DNA from: Paenibacillus algorifonticola
GTDB taxonomy: Bacteria > Bacillota > Bacilli > Paenibacillales > Paenibacillaceae
DNA length: 62,632 bases
Direction: 5' to 3'
Assembly (NCBI RefSeq): GCF_000971975.1
Contig: NZ_LAQO01000047.1
Coordinates: 1-62,632, forward strand
Shown here piece by piece: positions 1 to 9,439 of the stretch; position 1 is the first letter of the stretch, and every line of letters begins with the position of its first letter. A program made the position numbers and the translations under genes. A model generated the notes under the pieces. The model had not been told where the DNA came from and made no database searches. It saw only the letters and a list, made by a program, of their open reading frames with translations.

Positions 1-256
1 TTCTTTTTCGTTACGTCTATTATTAGGCGTTCCTTAATGCTGTGTCCACTTTTTATTCTAGCTACAGGAGATCCGCTATTGCCTTCATAATCCCTTCAAA
101 ATGACGATTGGCAGCGCATTAGCGGCTCCTGAGTCCGCAGCCTGTGCCAAAACCCGTGATTCGGTTGAAATAGCGGCTGCTGTCTCTTTAGCCCCCTAAT
201 CCACTTGGACACTTTTAACCCCTTCAGCTACACTATAAGAAGTGGAGGAAGTATCC

Positions 257-580
257 ATGAAAAGACGATTTCGGTGCCCCGTGCAAACGAAGAAGGAGTT
301 TGTCGTGGAGGTGCTGTCGGGGTACCGGATAGAGGCGGTAGCCCGGCAGCATGGCCTCTCCCCCAAGACACTCGGAAATTGGGTTCGCCAATATCAGGAT
401 GAGGTGGATGACCTTATGGAAAAAAAGCAAAAAGAGGCCAAGCAAGTCCAGCAGGATGCGGCGCAGTTTCAGGACCTCCAGAAGAAATACGAGGACGCCG
501 TTAAGCTGTTGGGTGAAAAAGAACTGGAGATCCATGTCCTGCGAGACCTGGTTAAAAAAAAGTATCCCGACTGGAAGTAG
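257..580 (+). CDS. IS3-family transposase OrfA (HTH and leucine zipper)
   Basis: A 107-residue basic protein with an N-terminal helix-turn-helix (about residues 12-45, containing GLSPKTLGNWVRQY) and a C-terminal heptad region (about 55-100), as in IS3 OrfA proteins that bind the element ends. The ATG at 257 follows GGAGGAAG at 245-252; a GTG at 242 is in frame but lies upstream of that site. Near its end, eight A residues followed by G (554-562) form an A-AAA-AAG slippery heptamer. A -1 shift there joins OrfA to the OrfB frame, which reads on without a stop through the gap between the two frames, so an OrfAB fusion transposase is predicted. Confidence 0.85.
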   Translation: MKRRFRCPVQTKKEFVVEVLSGYRIEAVARQHGLSPKTLGNWVRQYQDEVDDLMEKKQKEAKQVQQDAAQFQDLQKKYEDAVKLLGEKELEIHVLRDLVKKKYPDWK

Positions 581-609
581 CAAGCCATTGGATTGGACAA
601 GGCTACCCC

Positions 610-1496
610 GTGCGTACCGTGCTGCGAATCTGCGGGGTTCCCCGTTCTACCTACTATTACCGTCTCCAGCATCCAGAGCCTCAGCGGCCTGCTGGTAAAG
701 GCCGTCCGGTACCTGGATTTTCATACGACAAGACAGGAACGCAGGTGAAAGATGTCCGCATTCAAACGTGGCTGCGGCGCTTGGTACAGGGACCCAATGG
801 TGCTTTTGGTTACCGGAAGCTCACCGTCCTTTTGCAGCGGAAACATGGTCTTCTCATTAACAAAAAGAAGGTGTATCGGCTCTGTAAATCCCTGAACCTG
901 CTGGCTCCAAAGCGGGAGAAAACGAGCGTGGTCCCTCGAAAGATCGCAAACAACCGCGTGGTCACCGGAGCCAACCAGCTTTGGCAGATGGATATCAAAT
1001 ACGGATACGTAGCTGGCCAGCGCAGACACTTTTTTCTGGCTAGTATTATTGATGTGTTTGACCGGAATATTGTCGCGTACCACCGGGGTTCTACCTGTCG
1101 CACGCCAGAAATCCTGCGGACCGTACAGAAGGCGATAGAAGCCCGCAAGGTGGGGCAAAGGGATACCCCGCTGATCTTCGCACGGACAATGGCCCTCAAT
1201 TCATAAGTAAAGCCTTCTATGCGTACTGTGAGCAGGCGGGGGTGGAACACGAGCGGATCCCGCCACGGACCCCGAACAAAAATGCTTTTATTGAGTCGTT
1301 CCATAGTATTTTGGAACGGGAATGCTACCAGCGCAACTGTTTTGAAAGTAAAGAGGAAGCCTTTGCCGAAGTGGACCGTTTCGTTCGGTATTACAATAAT
1401 GATCGTATTCACGGCAGTCTATATGACTGGCCTCCAAAGGAATATCTGCGCAGGGTACAGACAGGAGCGCTATCTCCTAAGACCCTTGCGCTTTAG
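610..1496 (+). pseudogene. IS3-family transposase OrfB (DDE integrase), frameshifted
   Basis: This is the catalytic rve domain of an IS3 transposase. The first part (610-1206) carries a helix-turn-helix region and the first catalytic Asp in QMDIKYGYV. The reading then shifts: the second DDE motif (RTDNGPQF) and the Glu motif (NAFIESFHSI) lie in the next frame, which ends at 1496. The break is near 1168-1185 and fits loss of one base around GATCTTCGC. In an intact copy OrfB is made as a -1 frameshift fusion with OrfA, and a GTG at 610 could also start it. All three acidic residues survive across the two frames, so the damage is recent or a sequencing error. Confidence 0.8.
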
Positions 1497-1530
1497 TGCG
1501 ATTTTGCAAGAATGAATGGGGTAGTGTCCA

Positions 1531-2033
1531 ATTTTAAGGGGTTAAACCGCTGTGTCCACCAAGTTATGTCCACCAAGTCTATCTTTGTATCTTCGTCTTT
1601 GTGTCTTCGTGCAGGGAGCAAACCCCTGAAACGAAGAGTATGAAGCTGCCTTTCGGTACGTATGTTCAGATTCAGAAGTTGTGACAACTGGTAGTAGAGG
1701 GAATACGTTTGACGCTGGCCTCTATCGGGATCTGGCTTGCTTACGTTTGCATACACGCCCTAGAACGGGGTTGGAACGGGTACAATGCAGATAAAAACTC
1801 ATATACATTTGGATAAAATGTCTAGTTTTTAATCAAACAGCTCTGTTTTTTGGCGTGGTTTATTTCGGAAAATTCCCTATAATTGGAGAAGTATTCTCCA
1901 GAGCAGCAAGGGTGCCTCATGTATTTTAGCATGCTTGCCTATTTTGGAAAGCGCTTTATTTCTGCGGGGGAGAGGATGGACCTTCAGGAGAAAGACGGGA
2001 TACAAACCTAATTTCAGGGAGGTAATAACGGTA
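1531..2033. other. Non-coding stretch upstream of the rhamnogalacturonan lyase
   Basis: About 500 bases with no convincing gene. The left part (1531-1570) holds extra IS-end-like words. A TATAAT hexamer at 1878-1883 is a candidate -10 for the downstream lyase gene, but no good -35 stands 16-18 bases upstream. The remaining 150 bases would be a long untranslated leader ending in the GGGAGG ribosome site at 2017-2022. Confidence 0.4.
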
Positions 2034-5000
2034 ATGCGAATGCGCAAGAAGGGGAAAGGAACCGCAGCGATGTCGAAGTTCCTGTCATGTCTTTTAGCAC
2101 TCACTCTCTTAGTCCCAGCCTTTTCTATGCCTGCAGCGGCAGCTGATTCGGTGCTTGTATCCGATGATTTCAGCAGCTATGCGCTTGGCGATCTGACAAT
2201 TGGAAGCGGTAACACTTGGACGAAGGAAGGCGCTGCGCCAGCTTTTAAAGTCAAGCAGGATTCCGTTACAGGTTCTACTTATGGAGCGATTACGAATGAA
2301 TCGACTGGCTCCTCTTATATTGGCCAACGTTTTGCCGGAGAAAGCGGCGGCTTAATCGTTGAGTTTGATGTCAATCTGCCAACGAATAAAGGAGGCGCGC
2401 TATGGGTCATGGATGGCAAGGTGAATGCTACAAATGCCGCCGCTGCCCGCTACCAGCTGGATGCTGGCGTCATCAAGCAGCATAACGCAGCTGTGGATAA
2501 GCAGCTTGCTTATGATGTGACGCATTGGTACCGTTTCAAAATGGTATTTAATGTGCCAAGCAAGCAATATAATGTAAGCGTTACCGATTTGACGACGAAC
2601 CAAACGGTAAACTGGCCGTCCGCTTTTTACAGCAATCGGGAACGGATCAGCAGCTTTGGCTTCTTTGTTAACCCGAATGGCGGCCAAATCAATGTGACGA
2701 ATGTGCGTGTAACCGCGCTTGATGTGAAGCTGGCTGGCCTGGTGCTTGGCTCAGGCGAATTTGCACCATCGCTGAATCCGCCCTTTGATCCAGGCGTGTA
2801 CGATTATACGGTAGAGCTGCCGTATTCGGCTACTTCGGTGGATGTAACACCAACAGCAAGCAACGCTGGATTTGTTAGCCTTAAATTGGATGCCGATGCG
2901 ATTGCAAGCGGACAGAAAAGCACGGTTCCATTGACGGGCGACGAGACGGAGTTTGGCATTTCGGTAACCTCGTCGGCTTACACGGACATTAGCCGTTCGT
3001 ACAAGGTGAAAGTCAATAAGCTGGAAAAGTCGCCTAATGTGAAGTATGTCGTCAGTGAAGCGTATGATAAAACGGTCAAAATCGGCTGGGAACAGCCTCA
3101 GGACCCTGCTTTTAAGGAAACGCGCGTTTATTTGAAAAATGAAGACGCTTCCTTGACACTGGTCGATACGGTGCCGGCAGGCAAATATATCTCGACCATC
3201 GCAGCGCTTGCCAATGGCACGACGTATTCATTCGTAGTCAAAGGCGCATATGAATATGCGGGAGAAGCGGTTAGCGAAGCAAGCGGCGTAGAAATTAGCG
3301 AAACGCCAATCAAACTCGCTCCCCGTCAAATGGAAGCGCTTGATCGCGGCCTCGTTGCTGTGAAGGAAGCGGACCACGTATATGTGGGCTGGCGCCTGCT
3401 GGGCACCGATGCAGAGGATATTTCATTCAACCTGTACCGTGACGGCGTAAAGCTGAACAGCACGCCAATTACGAACAGCACCAACTATGCGGATGCGGGC
3501 GGCAGCAGCAGCTCAACGTATTATGTGCGGGCCATCACAGGTGGAGTGGAGCAGCCGCAATCGGAAACGGTTGACGTGTGGGATACGAACTACTTGAATA
3601 TTCCGCTTGAGAAGCCGGAAGGCGGCGTAACCCCAGATAGCGTAGCTTATACGTATTCGGCGAATGACGCTTCCGTTGGCGATTTGGACGGTGACGGGCA
3701 ATACGAAATTATAATGAGCTGGATGCCGAGCAATGCGAAAGACAATTCGCAGGCTGGCTACACAGGCAATGTGTATGTTGATGCTTACAAGCTCGACGGC
3801 ACACGCCTGTGGCGAATGGATTTAGGAAAAAATATGCGCGCAGGCGCCCATTATCTCGATATTATGGTCTACGATTTGGATGGAGACGGCAAAGCCGAGG
3901 TGACGTTCCGCACGGCGGATGGCACGATTGACGGAAGCGGCGTCGTCATTGGCGATGCCAATGCGGATCACCGCAACGCCAGCGGATATATTTTGACCGG
4001 ACCGGAGTTCCATACGGTGTTTGAAGGCGCGACAGGCAAAGCGCTGGCAACAGATGCTTATGAGCCGGAGCGGGGCAATGTTGCGGATTGGGGCGATGCC
4101 TACGGCAATCGGGTTGACCGTTTCCTTGCGGCGATTGCTTATCTCGATGGCGAGCGTCCGAGCATCGTGATGCAGCGTGGTTATTACACGCGGATGGTGC
4201 TTGTTGCTTACAACTATCGCGATGGCGAGCTGACGAAGGTGTGGACGTTCGATTCCAAGACGCCAGGCAATGAAGATTATTACGGTCAAGGCAATCATCA
4301 GCTAAGCGTTGCTGATGTGGATAATGATGGCCGGGATGAAATTATTACAGGTGCGGCAGCTATTGACGATAATGGAGACGGGCTGTGGAGCTCCAAGCTC
4401 GGCCATGGCGATGCGATGCATTTAAGCAATCTTAACCCGGATCGTCTGGGACTGGAATTGTTTGCGGTGCAAGAGGATACCGCCGTTAAATATTCCTACG
4501 ACATGAAGGATGCGCGTACAGGCCGTGTATTATGGGGACAGCTGCAGCTCGGCATAGATGCTGGACGCGGTTTGTCAGCAGATATTGATCCAACACATAA
4601 AGGCGCGGAATCATGGGCAATCGACGGCGCGTGGAACAGTACGACGGGTGGTCTGTTTAATGCGAAGGGGGAGAAGCTGTCCTCCAACATCCCAACGTCC
4701 AACTTTGCCATTTGGTGGGATGGCGATCTCAGCCGCGAGCTGCTTGATCATAATTGGCTCGGCGATCCTCGCGTAGGCGTTCCAAAAATCGACAAGTGGG
4801 ATTATGAAAACGAAGCACTCGTCAATTTGGAAACATTCACAGGCACATATTCCATTAATGATACGAAAGGCAATCCGAACTTGCAGGCCGATCTACTTGG
4901 AGACTGGCGCGAAGAGGTGGTGCTGCGGACGGAAGACAGCAGCGCGCTGCGCATTTATACAACGACAGCTGTAACCGAGCATCGGATTCATACGCTTATG

Positions 5001-6635
5001 CATGATCCCGTATACAGACTTGGAATCGCATGGCAAAATACGGGCTACAATCAGCCGCCACATACGAGCTTCTATTTGGGTACAGATATGGAGATGCCAG
5101 AACGGCCGAATATTCGTACCAATGCCATTGCAGCGACGAGCCTTAGCATTTCCGCTCCTTCGCAAGTGGTGACGGCAGGGCAGCAATTGCAGCTTAGCCC
5201 GGTATTTTTGCCAGGCGGAGCGACGAACAAAGCGGTAACGTGGGCTGTTGCAAATGAAGATGGCTCAGCAACAACGCTTGCTTCGATTAATGCGAATGGC
5301 TTGCTGTCGGCAGTGGCGGCAGGCAAGGTGAAGGTTACAGCGACTGCAAGTGACGGCTCAGGGGTAAGCGGCGAGCTCGTCGTGACGATTGCAGCAGCAG
5401 GAGCTGTGAACCCTGGAACGGGCTCTGGCTCTGGATCAAGCGGAACGGGCACAACGACTCCGCAGCAGCCAACTCCGGCTCCGGCAAATGTTGTGCTTAA
5501 GCCTGTCGTAACGGTAGACGCTGGCGGCAAAGCATCGGCAGAAGTGACTGCGGCTGAATTGACTAAAGGGCTGGACGATGCAGCAGGCCAAAATCTTGCG
5601 ATCACCGCTGTGCCAACTGGTGGAGCAAGCTCCGTTCAAGTAACGCTTCCAGCACAGGCAATGAAAGCGGCTTCCGGCAAACAGGTCAGCCAAGTAGAAG
5701 TGAATCTAGGGCTAGCGAGCATAACGCTGGATACGGCTTGGCTTTCCGGGCAAATTGAAGCAGGTGCAGGGAAGCTGGAAATATCCGCCGCTGAGGCTGA
5801 TATAAGCGATCTTTCCTCCGAGGCAAAGGCTCAGCTGGGGAATGCTAAAGTTTTTGACTTGACGTTGACGATCGATGGCAAAGCGATTTCTTCTTTTGTA
5901 GGCCGTGTTAAAGTTGCATTGGACTACAGCCTGCAAGCAGGAGAGAGCCCGAATAAAGTGGTCGTCTATTACATCGATGCTAATGGCGATATGCAAATTG
6001 TGAAAAATGGCAAATATGATGCGGCGGCAGGCCACGTCACCTTTAAACCGGAGCATTTCAGCAAATATGCAGCAGCCTACGTCAACATTCAATTTAATGA
6101 TATTGACCGTGTAGCATGGGCGAAGGACAGCATTGAATCGCTCGCTGCCAGAGGCATTATTGATGGTATGGGCAATCAGGCCTTTAAGCCGGATCAGCAA
6201 GTAACGCGTGCCCAGTTCCTGAAAATGCTGCTGCAAACGTTCGATTTGGAGCAGGCGGATGCAGCAAGCACGTTTAGCGATGTGCAGCCAGGCAGCTGGT
6301 ATTACAGCTCGGTCGCAACTGCGCAGGCGCTAGGCATTATTGAAGGAAAAGCTAACGGTACGTTTGGCTTTAATGATGAAATTACGCGCGAGGATATGGC
6401 CGTTATGGCCCATCGCGTTATTCAGAAACTTGAGCTGAAGCTGAATGTACAAGGCCAGCCAAGTGATTTCAAAGACAGCTCGGCGATTTCCAGCTATGCC
6501 AAGCAGGCAGTAGATGCGATGCAAAGCGCTGGCATCATTAAAGGAACAGGCAATGGCAGCTTCGAGCCGAAGAGCCATGCAACGAGAGCACAGGCGGCGG
6601 TTGTCATTAACCAGCTGCTTGGGGCGAATAATTAA
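2034..6635 (+). CDS. Surface-anchored rhamnogalacturonan lyase (PL11) with SLH domains
   Basis: This 1533-residue exported enzyme should cleave rhamnogalacturonan-I backbones by beta-elimination at the cell surface. Order of parts: signal peptide ending MPAAAADS (about 1-38), a laminin-G-like beta-sandwich (40-230), a cadherin-like or Ig-like segment (240-330), a fibronectin-III-like domain (333-425), the PL11 catalytic propeller (about 430-1028, with repeated DxDxDG calcium loops such as GDLDGDGQYE and YDLDGDGKAE), a Big2 domain (about 1035-1120), a Gly/Ser/Thr/Pro linker, one further domain, and three SLH domains from about 1355, 1413 and 1478. Family members YesW/YesX are near 600 residues, so the rest is binding and anchoring. 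The ATG at 2034 is preferred because GGGAGG at 2017-2022 precedes it and the signal peptide follows; an upstream in-frame ATG at 1935 would bury the signal. Confidence 0.93.
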   Translation: MRMRKKGKGTAAMSKFLSCLLALTLLVPAFSMPAAAADSVLVSDDFSSYALGDLTIGSGNTWTKEGAAPAFKVKQDSVTGSTYGAITNESTGSSYIGQRFAGESGGLIVEFDVNLPTNKGGALWVMDGKVNATNAAAARYQLDAGVIKQHNAAVDKQLAYDVTHWYRFKMVFNVPSKQYNVSVTDLTTNQTVNWPSAFYSNRERISSFGFFVNPNGGQINVTNVRVTALDVKLAGLVLGSGEFAPSLNPPFDPGVYDYTVELPYSATSVDVTPTASNAGFVSLKLDADAIASGQKSTVPLTGDETEFGISVTSSAYTDISRSYKVKVNKLEKSPNVKYVVSEAYDKTVKIGWEQPQDPAFKETRVYLKNEDASLTLVDTVPAGKYISTIAALANGTTYSFVVKGAYEYAGEAVSEASGVEISETPIKLAPRQMEALDRGLVAVKEADHVYVGWRLLGTDAEDISFNLYRDGVKLNSTPITNSTNYADAGGSSSSTYYVRAITGGVEQPQSETVDVWDTNYLNIPLEKPEGGVTPDSVAYTYSANDASVGDLDGDGQYEIIMSWMPSNAKDNSQAGYTGNVYVDAYKLDGTRLWRMDLGKNMRAGAHYLDIMVYDLDGDGKAEVTFRTADGTIDGSGVVIGDANADHRNASGYILTGPEFHTVFEGATGKALATDAYEPERGNVADWGDAYGNRVDRFLAAIAYLDGERPSIVMQRGYYTRMVLVAYNYRDGELTKVWTFDSKTPGNEDYYGQGNHQLSVADVDNDGRDEIITGAAAIDDNGDGLWSSKLGHGDAMHLSNLNPDRLGLELFAVQEDTAVKYSYDMKDARTGRVLWGQLQLGIDAGRGLSADIDPTHKGAESWAIDGAWNSTTGGLFNAKGEKLSSNIPTSNFAIWWDGDLSRELLDHNWLGDPRVGVPKIDKWDYENEALVNLETFTGTYSINDTKGNPNLQADLLGDWREEVVLRTEDSSALRIYTTTAVTEHRIHTLMHDPVYRLGIAWQNTGYNQPPHTSFYLGTDMEMPERPNIRTNAIAATSLSISAPSQVVTAGQQLQLSPVFLPGGATNKAVTWAVANEDGSATTLASINANGLLSAVAAGKVKVTATASDGSGVSGELVVTIAAAGAVNPGTGSGSGSSGTGTTTPQQPTPAPANVVLKPVVTVDAGGKASAEVTAAELTKGLDDAAGQNLAITAVPTGGASSVQVTLPAQAMKAASGKQVSQVEVNLGLASITLDTAWLSGQIEAGAGKLEISAAEADISDLSSEAKAQLGNAKVFDLTLTIDGKAISSFVGRVKVALDYSLQAGESPNKVVVYYIDANGDMQIVKNGKYDAAAGHVTFKPEHFSKYAAAYVNIQFNDIDRVAWAKDSIESLAARGIIDGMGNQAFKPDQQVTRAQFLKMLLQTFDLEQADAASTFSDVQPGSWYYSSVATAQALGIIEGKANGTFGFNDEITREDMAVMAHRVIQKLELKLNVQGQPSDFKDSSAISSYAKQAVDAMQSAGIIKGTGNGSFEPKSHATRAQAAVVINQLLGANN

Positions 6636-6760
6636 GCAGACTGCGAACAGGGAACAGGATGCGGGCTGTATAAGAGGAGAGGAGGCGGCGTAGCATTACG
6701 CAGCCTTTTCTCTTTATTTTCAAACTAGCTTAAATCGTGTGAAGGAAAGGGGATGGGGAG

Positions 6761-6838
6761 ATGAACGTAGGCTGCGGAACCCAGCTGTTGCTGGTATTGG
6801 TAATTTGCGCTGCGCTGCTGATTTTGCTGTCTATATGA
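6761..6838 (+). CDS. 25-residue hydrophobic peptide (YjcZ/sporulation-type)
   Basis: A short frame encodes MNVGCGTQ followed by a single hydrophobic helix of about 17 residues. GGAAAGGGGATGGGGAG stands directly before the ATG, a credible ribosome site. Tiny one-helix proteins with Gly/Cys-rich N-termini are common sporulation products in Paenibacillus and Bacillus (YjcZ group), but the match here is by shape only. It lies between the lyase and a strong terminator at 6891, so it could be read with the lyase or alone. Confidence 0.45.
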   Translation: MNVGCGTQLLLVLVICAALLILLSI

Positions 6839-6890
6839 AGTGAAGGCGGCAGTGATTATTCATGCTAAGCAGGAATAGTAGGATGAACGC

Positions 6891-6947
6891 AAGCAGGCGC
6901 TCCATCTGGCTTTACGGCCGGACGAGCGCCTGCTTTGTGTTTTTTTT
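6891..6947 (+). terminator. Strong intrinsic terminator
   Basis: A perfect 12-bp stem, AAGCAGGCGCTC (6891-6902) with GAGCGCCTGCTT (6924-6935), is followed by a run of T (6940-6947). It ends transcription from the lyase and small-peptide region before the convergent ung gene. Confidence 0.85.
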
Positions 6948-6990
6948 GGACTTGTTGTTGCTGCCGTTGTTCGTTGTGCTGGCGAAATGG

Positions 6991-7686
6991 TTAACGCTCC
7001 AGCTGCTCCGCCGTCATAGGCAGCTGCCAGTTAATTTCTTCGCTGCCGATGCTGCGAAGGAAGGCGTTGGCCCGGGAAAAGGGCTTGCTCCCGAAAAATC
7101 CACGATCTGCTGAATAAGGGCTTGGATGGGGAGAAGCAATCAGGTGATGCCGGGAGCGGTCAATACGGGATGCCTTATCCTGAGCATGCTTGCCCCAGAG
7201 TATAAATACGATGGGCTGCTCCCGCTCGTTCAGCGCCTCAATGATCCGGTCGGTAAATCGCTCCCAGCCCATGCCTTGATGCGAGCCCGCGCTGCCCGCT
7301 CTTACGGTAAGCACGGCATTCAGCAGCAGTACGCCCTGCTTTGCCCAAGAGGCAAGATAGCCGTGGGCAGGAGGCGTGCAGCCGAGATCATGCGCCAGCT
7401 CCTGATAAATATTTTGCAGCGATGGGGGAATGCGCACGCCGGGCTGGACGGAAAAGCTAAGGCCATGCGCCTGGTTAGCACCATGATAAGGGTCCTGTCC
7501 CAAAATGACGACCCGCGTATTTTCAAAAGATGTATAGTGAAGGGCGTTATAAATATGATGCATATTGGGATAAACGGTAGTGGTACGGTATTGCTGGGCG
7601 AGATGAGAGCGCATTTCCTGGTAATAAGGCTCCTCCAGCTCGGCGTTCAGCAGCTCCGCCCAATCATTATGAAAAATAGTCGCCAA
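6991..7686 (-). CDS. ung: Uracil-DNA glycosylase, family 1
   Basis: A 231-residue cytosolic base-excision repair enzyme that removes uracil from DNA. The water-activating motif GQDPYH is at 63-68 (catalytic Asp65) and the DNA-intercalation motif HPSPYSA at 187-193 (His187); both are intact, and the length is typical of bacterial Ung. The start codon is TTG (7684-7686), chosen because GGAGG lies 8 bases upstream and the sequence MATIFHNDW then matches Ung N-termini. It is a single gene, convergent to the lyase and divergent from the sugar transporter operon. Confidence 0.96.
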   Translation of the reverse strand: MATIFHNDWAELLNAELEEPYYQEMRSHLAQQYRTTTVYPNMHHIYNALHYTSFENTRVVILGQDPYHGANQAHGLSFSVQPGVRIPPSLQNIYQELAHDLGCTPPAHGYLASWAKQGVLLLNAVLTVRAGSAGSHQGMGWERFTDRIIEALNEREQPIVFILWGKHAQDKASRIDRSRHHLIASPHPSPYSADRGFFGSKPFSRANAFLRSIGSEEINWQLPMTAEQLER

Positions 7687-7840
7687 GGTAAAATCCTCCT
7701 TTTTTGCGTATGATTCTTATTCTAGCATAAAAAAATAGGTGCATAAAAAATAGCCATTTTGTAGGGTGCCCGGGAAAGGGGCATTACCTTTTTGATGATT
7801 TAGATTACCATAGTTAATTCTTTGTTGCGGAAAAATCGTC

Positions 7841-7869
7841 TACAATAGGTTTTGTAAGCACTTACAAAA
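7841..7869 (+). promoter_or_regulatory. cre-like operator overlapping the transporter promoter
   Basis: A 20-bp palindrome TTTTGTAAGCACTTACAAAA occupies 7850-7869. Its core TGTAAGCACTTACA matches the CcpA site consensus TGWAANCGNTNWCA at every fixed position but one (A for G at the centre). It lies immediately downstream of a TACAAT -10 hexamer (7841-7846), where a bound repressor would block initiation. Carbon catabolite repression of the sugar transporter is inferred; a LacI-type regulator other than CcpA could also use it. Confidence 0.6.
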
Positions 7870-7892
7870 AGAATGGTTACAGGAGGTCAAGC

Positions 7893-9242
7893 ATGATTAA
7901 AAACAAGTTTGGTATCGTAATGGTCCTCTCCCTGTCGCTAATCTTTGGGGGATGCTCAGCACAAGGAAGCAAGGAGCAGCCGGGGGCTGGGGCAAGCACG
8001 GATAACGGAAGCGGAAGTAGCGACAGCAACTCGCAAAAGGTCGAGCTGAGAATAACCTGGTGGGGCTCGCAAACCCGTCATGATCTGACTATTAAAGCGC
8101 TTGAGCTGTTCCAGCAAAAGCATCCTGACATTGTTATTAAACCAGAATATTCCGGATGGGACGGCTATTTCGACAAGCTGTCCACCCAGGTGGCTGGAGC
8201 GAACGCGCCTGACCTCATTCAAATGGATTACGCCTTCCTGACGGACTATGCGAACCGCGATGCGCTGCTTGATCTAGATACGTATACACAAAGTGGCGAC
8301 CTGAAAATCGACAAGCATGATCCAAGCATGATCACAGCGGGTACGGTAAATGACAAGCTCTACGCCATTACGCTCGGCGTGAATGCCCCAGGCGTCGTAT
8401 ACAGCTCGAAGGTTTTCAAGGAGCTGAATATCGCTGACCCGGATACGAGCTGGACGTGGGAGGATTTTGCCAAAATCGCACAGCAAATTAAAGATGCGAA
8501 AGGCGACGGTTATGTCGGGGCAGCTGACAATTCCGGCACCTTTAATATTTTTCAAATTATGGTTCGCCAGAGCGGACGCGCTTTGTTTGAAGATGGACAG
8601 CTCGGTGCGACGAAGGAGGATTTCTCAAACTGGTTCCAGTTATGGAACGATTTACGCGCGGGCGGGGCTATTACTTCACCGGAAGCAACGGCAACAATGA
8701 CGACTGCTTTGGAGACGCGGCCACTGGCACTTGGCACGGGGGCTATGGATTTTACATGGTCGAACCAGCTGATCGCGTTCCAGAAGGCGATGAAGGATTC
8801 GGATGATTTATTGAAAATTCAAGTATTGCCGCATTTGAAGGGCGAGGTAAAAAGCGGTGAATACTTGAAGCCAGGACAGTTTATGTCCGGCTACTCCAAG
8901 ACCCAGCACCCGAAAGAGGTAGCTATGGTTATCGACTTCCTTGTGAATGACCCAGAAGCGACGGCTATTCTTGGCTCGGAGCGCGGCGTACCTGTCAACT
9001 CGGATATTCGGGCGCAGATGGCGTCCACGCTGTCGGAAACCGACCAAATGATTTTTAACTTCGTCGATACGGTTGCAAAAGATAAAAGCGACATTGACCC
9101 ACCCTATCCGCAAGGCTTCTCAGAAGTGGATAAAAACTTTAGAACGCTCAGCGAGCAAATTGCATTCGGTCAGGGCGAGCTCAGCGGCAACATCGATGAG
9201 TTTATGACCAGCTCCAATTCGGTGCTCAGCAAAGCTAAATAA
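7893..9242 (+). CDS. Sugar ABC transporter substrate-binding lipoprotein (YesO-like)
   Basis: A 449-residue family 1 extracellular solute-binding protein. It has a lipoprotein signal with lipobox IFGGC (Cys near residue 21), a Ser/Gly-rich tether (about 22-48), then the two-lobed binding fold (RITWWGSQTRHDL, GANAPDLIQMD, WTWEDFAKIAQQI). The ATG at 7893 follows AGGAGGTC. It is the first gene of a transporter set with the two permeases downstream and the kinase/regulator pair after them. Gene content matches B. subtilis YesO-P-Q, which imports rhamnogalacturonan fragments, and the lyase at 2034 would supply them. No ATPase gene is nearby; such importers usually share a housekeeping MsmX-type ATPase. 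Confidence 0.88.
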   Translation: MIKNKFGIVMVLSLSLIFGGCSAQGSKEQPGAGASTDNGSGSSDSNSQKVELRITWWGSQTRHDLTIKALELFQQKHPDIVIKPEYSGWDGYFDKLSTQVAGANAPDLIQMDYAFLTDYANRDALLDLDTYTQSGDLKIDKHDPSMITAGTVNDKLYAITLGVNAPGVVYSSKVFKELNIADPDTSWTWEDFAKIAQQIKDAKGDGYVGAADNSGTFNIFQIMVRQSGRALFEDGQLGATKEDFSNWFQLWNDLRAGGAITSPEATATMTTALETRPLALGTGAMDFTWSNQLIAFQKAMKDSDDLLKIQVLPHLKGEVKSGEYLKPGQFMSGYSKTQHPKEVAMVIDFLVNDPEATAILGSERGVPVNSDIRAQMASTLSETDQMIFNFVDTVAKDKSDIDPPYPQGFSEVDKNFRTLSEQIAFGQGELSGNIDEFMTSSNSVLSKAK

Positions 9243-9278
9243 CAAGTAAACGAATCGTAATGCGCAAAATAGCAGCAG

Positions 9279-9316
9279 CCAAGGAGGCCGTCCGCAAAAG
9301 AGGCGGCTTTCCTTGG
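9279..9316 (+). promoter_or_regulatory. Intercistronic hairpin after the binding-protein gene
   Basis: CCAAGGAGGCCG (9279-9290) pairs with GGCGGCTTTCCTTGG (9302-9316), with small internal mismatches and no T run. Such hairpins between a binding-protein gene and its permease genes commonly protect the upstream message, giving more binding protein than permease. A similar hairpin follows the second binding-protein gene at 45785. Confidence 0.4.
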
Positions 9317-9439
9317 ATATACAAACCCTTATAGGTGCCATGCCGATAATCGGCGTATATTTCACCGCGAAACGTATGTTTGCCGCCGAAGGATGGCGAT
9401 AGCCGTTTACGCTTGAAGCAAGGAAAGAGGGGAAACGCG

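Larger units (their letters stand above)
206..1530 (+). mobile_element. IS3-family insertion sequence, probably inactive
   Basis: The element holds the two-frame transposase of the IS3 family. The left end begins TGGACACTTTTAACCCC at 206. The right end, read inward from 1530, is TGGACACTACCCC; the two match if a 4-base gap is allowed after TGGACAC. I saw no clear target-site duplication. Just beyond the right end, a second copy of the terminal sequence (TTTTAAGGGGTTAAA, 1533-1547) and further GTGTCCAC words (44-51, 1552-1559) suggest repeated insertion of related elements at this spot. The second transposase frame carries a frameshift, so the copy is likely dead unless the shift is a sequencing error. 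Confidence 0.75.

Noticed and set aside
1493..1756. Minus-strand frame just right of the insertion sequence
   Set aside because: No recognisable sequence and no ribosome site; it spans IS-end repeats.
3822..4298. Minus-strand frame inside the rhamnogalacturonan lyase gene
   Set aside because: Opposite strand of a conserved catalytic domain, with no ribosome site or recognisable motif.
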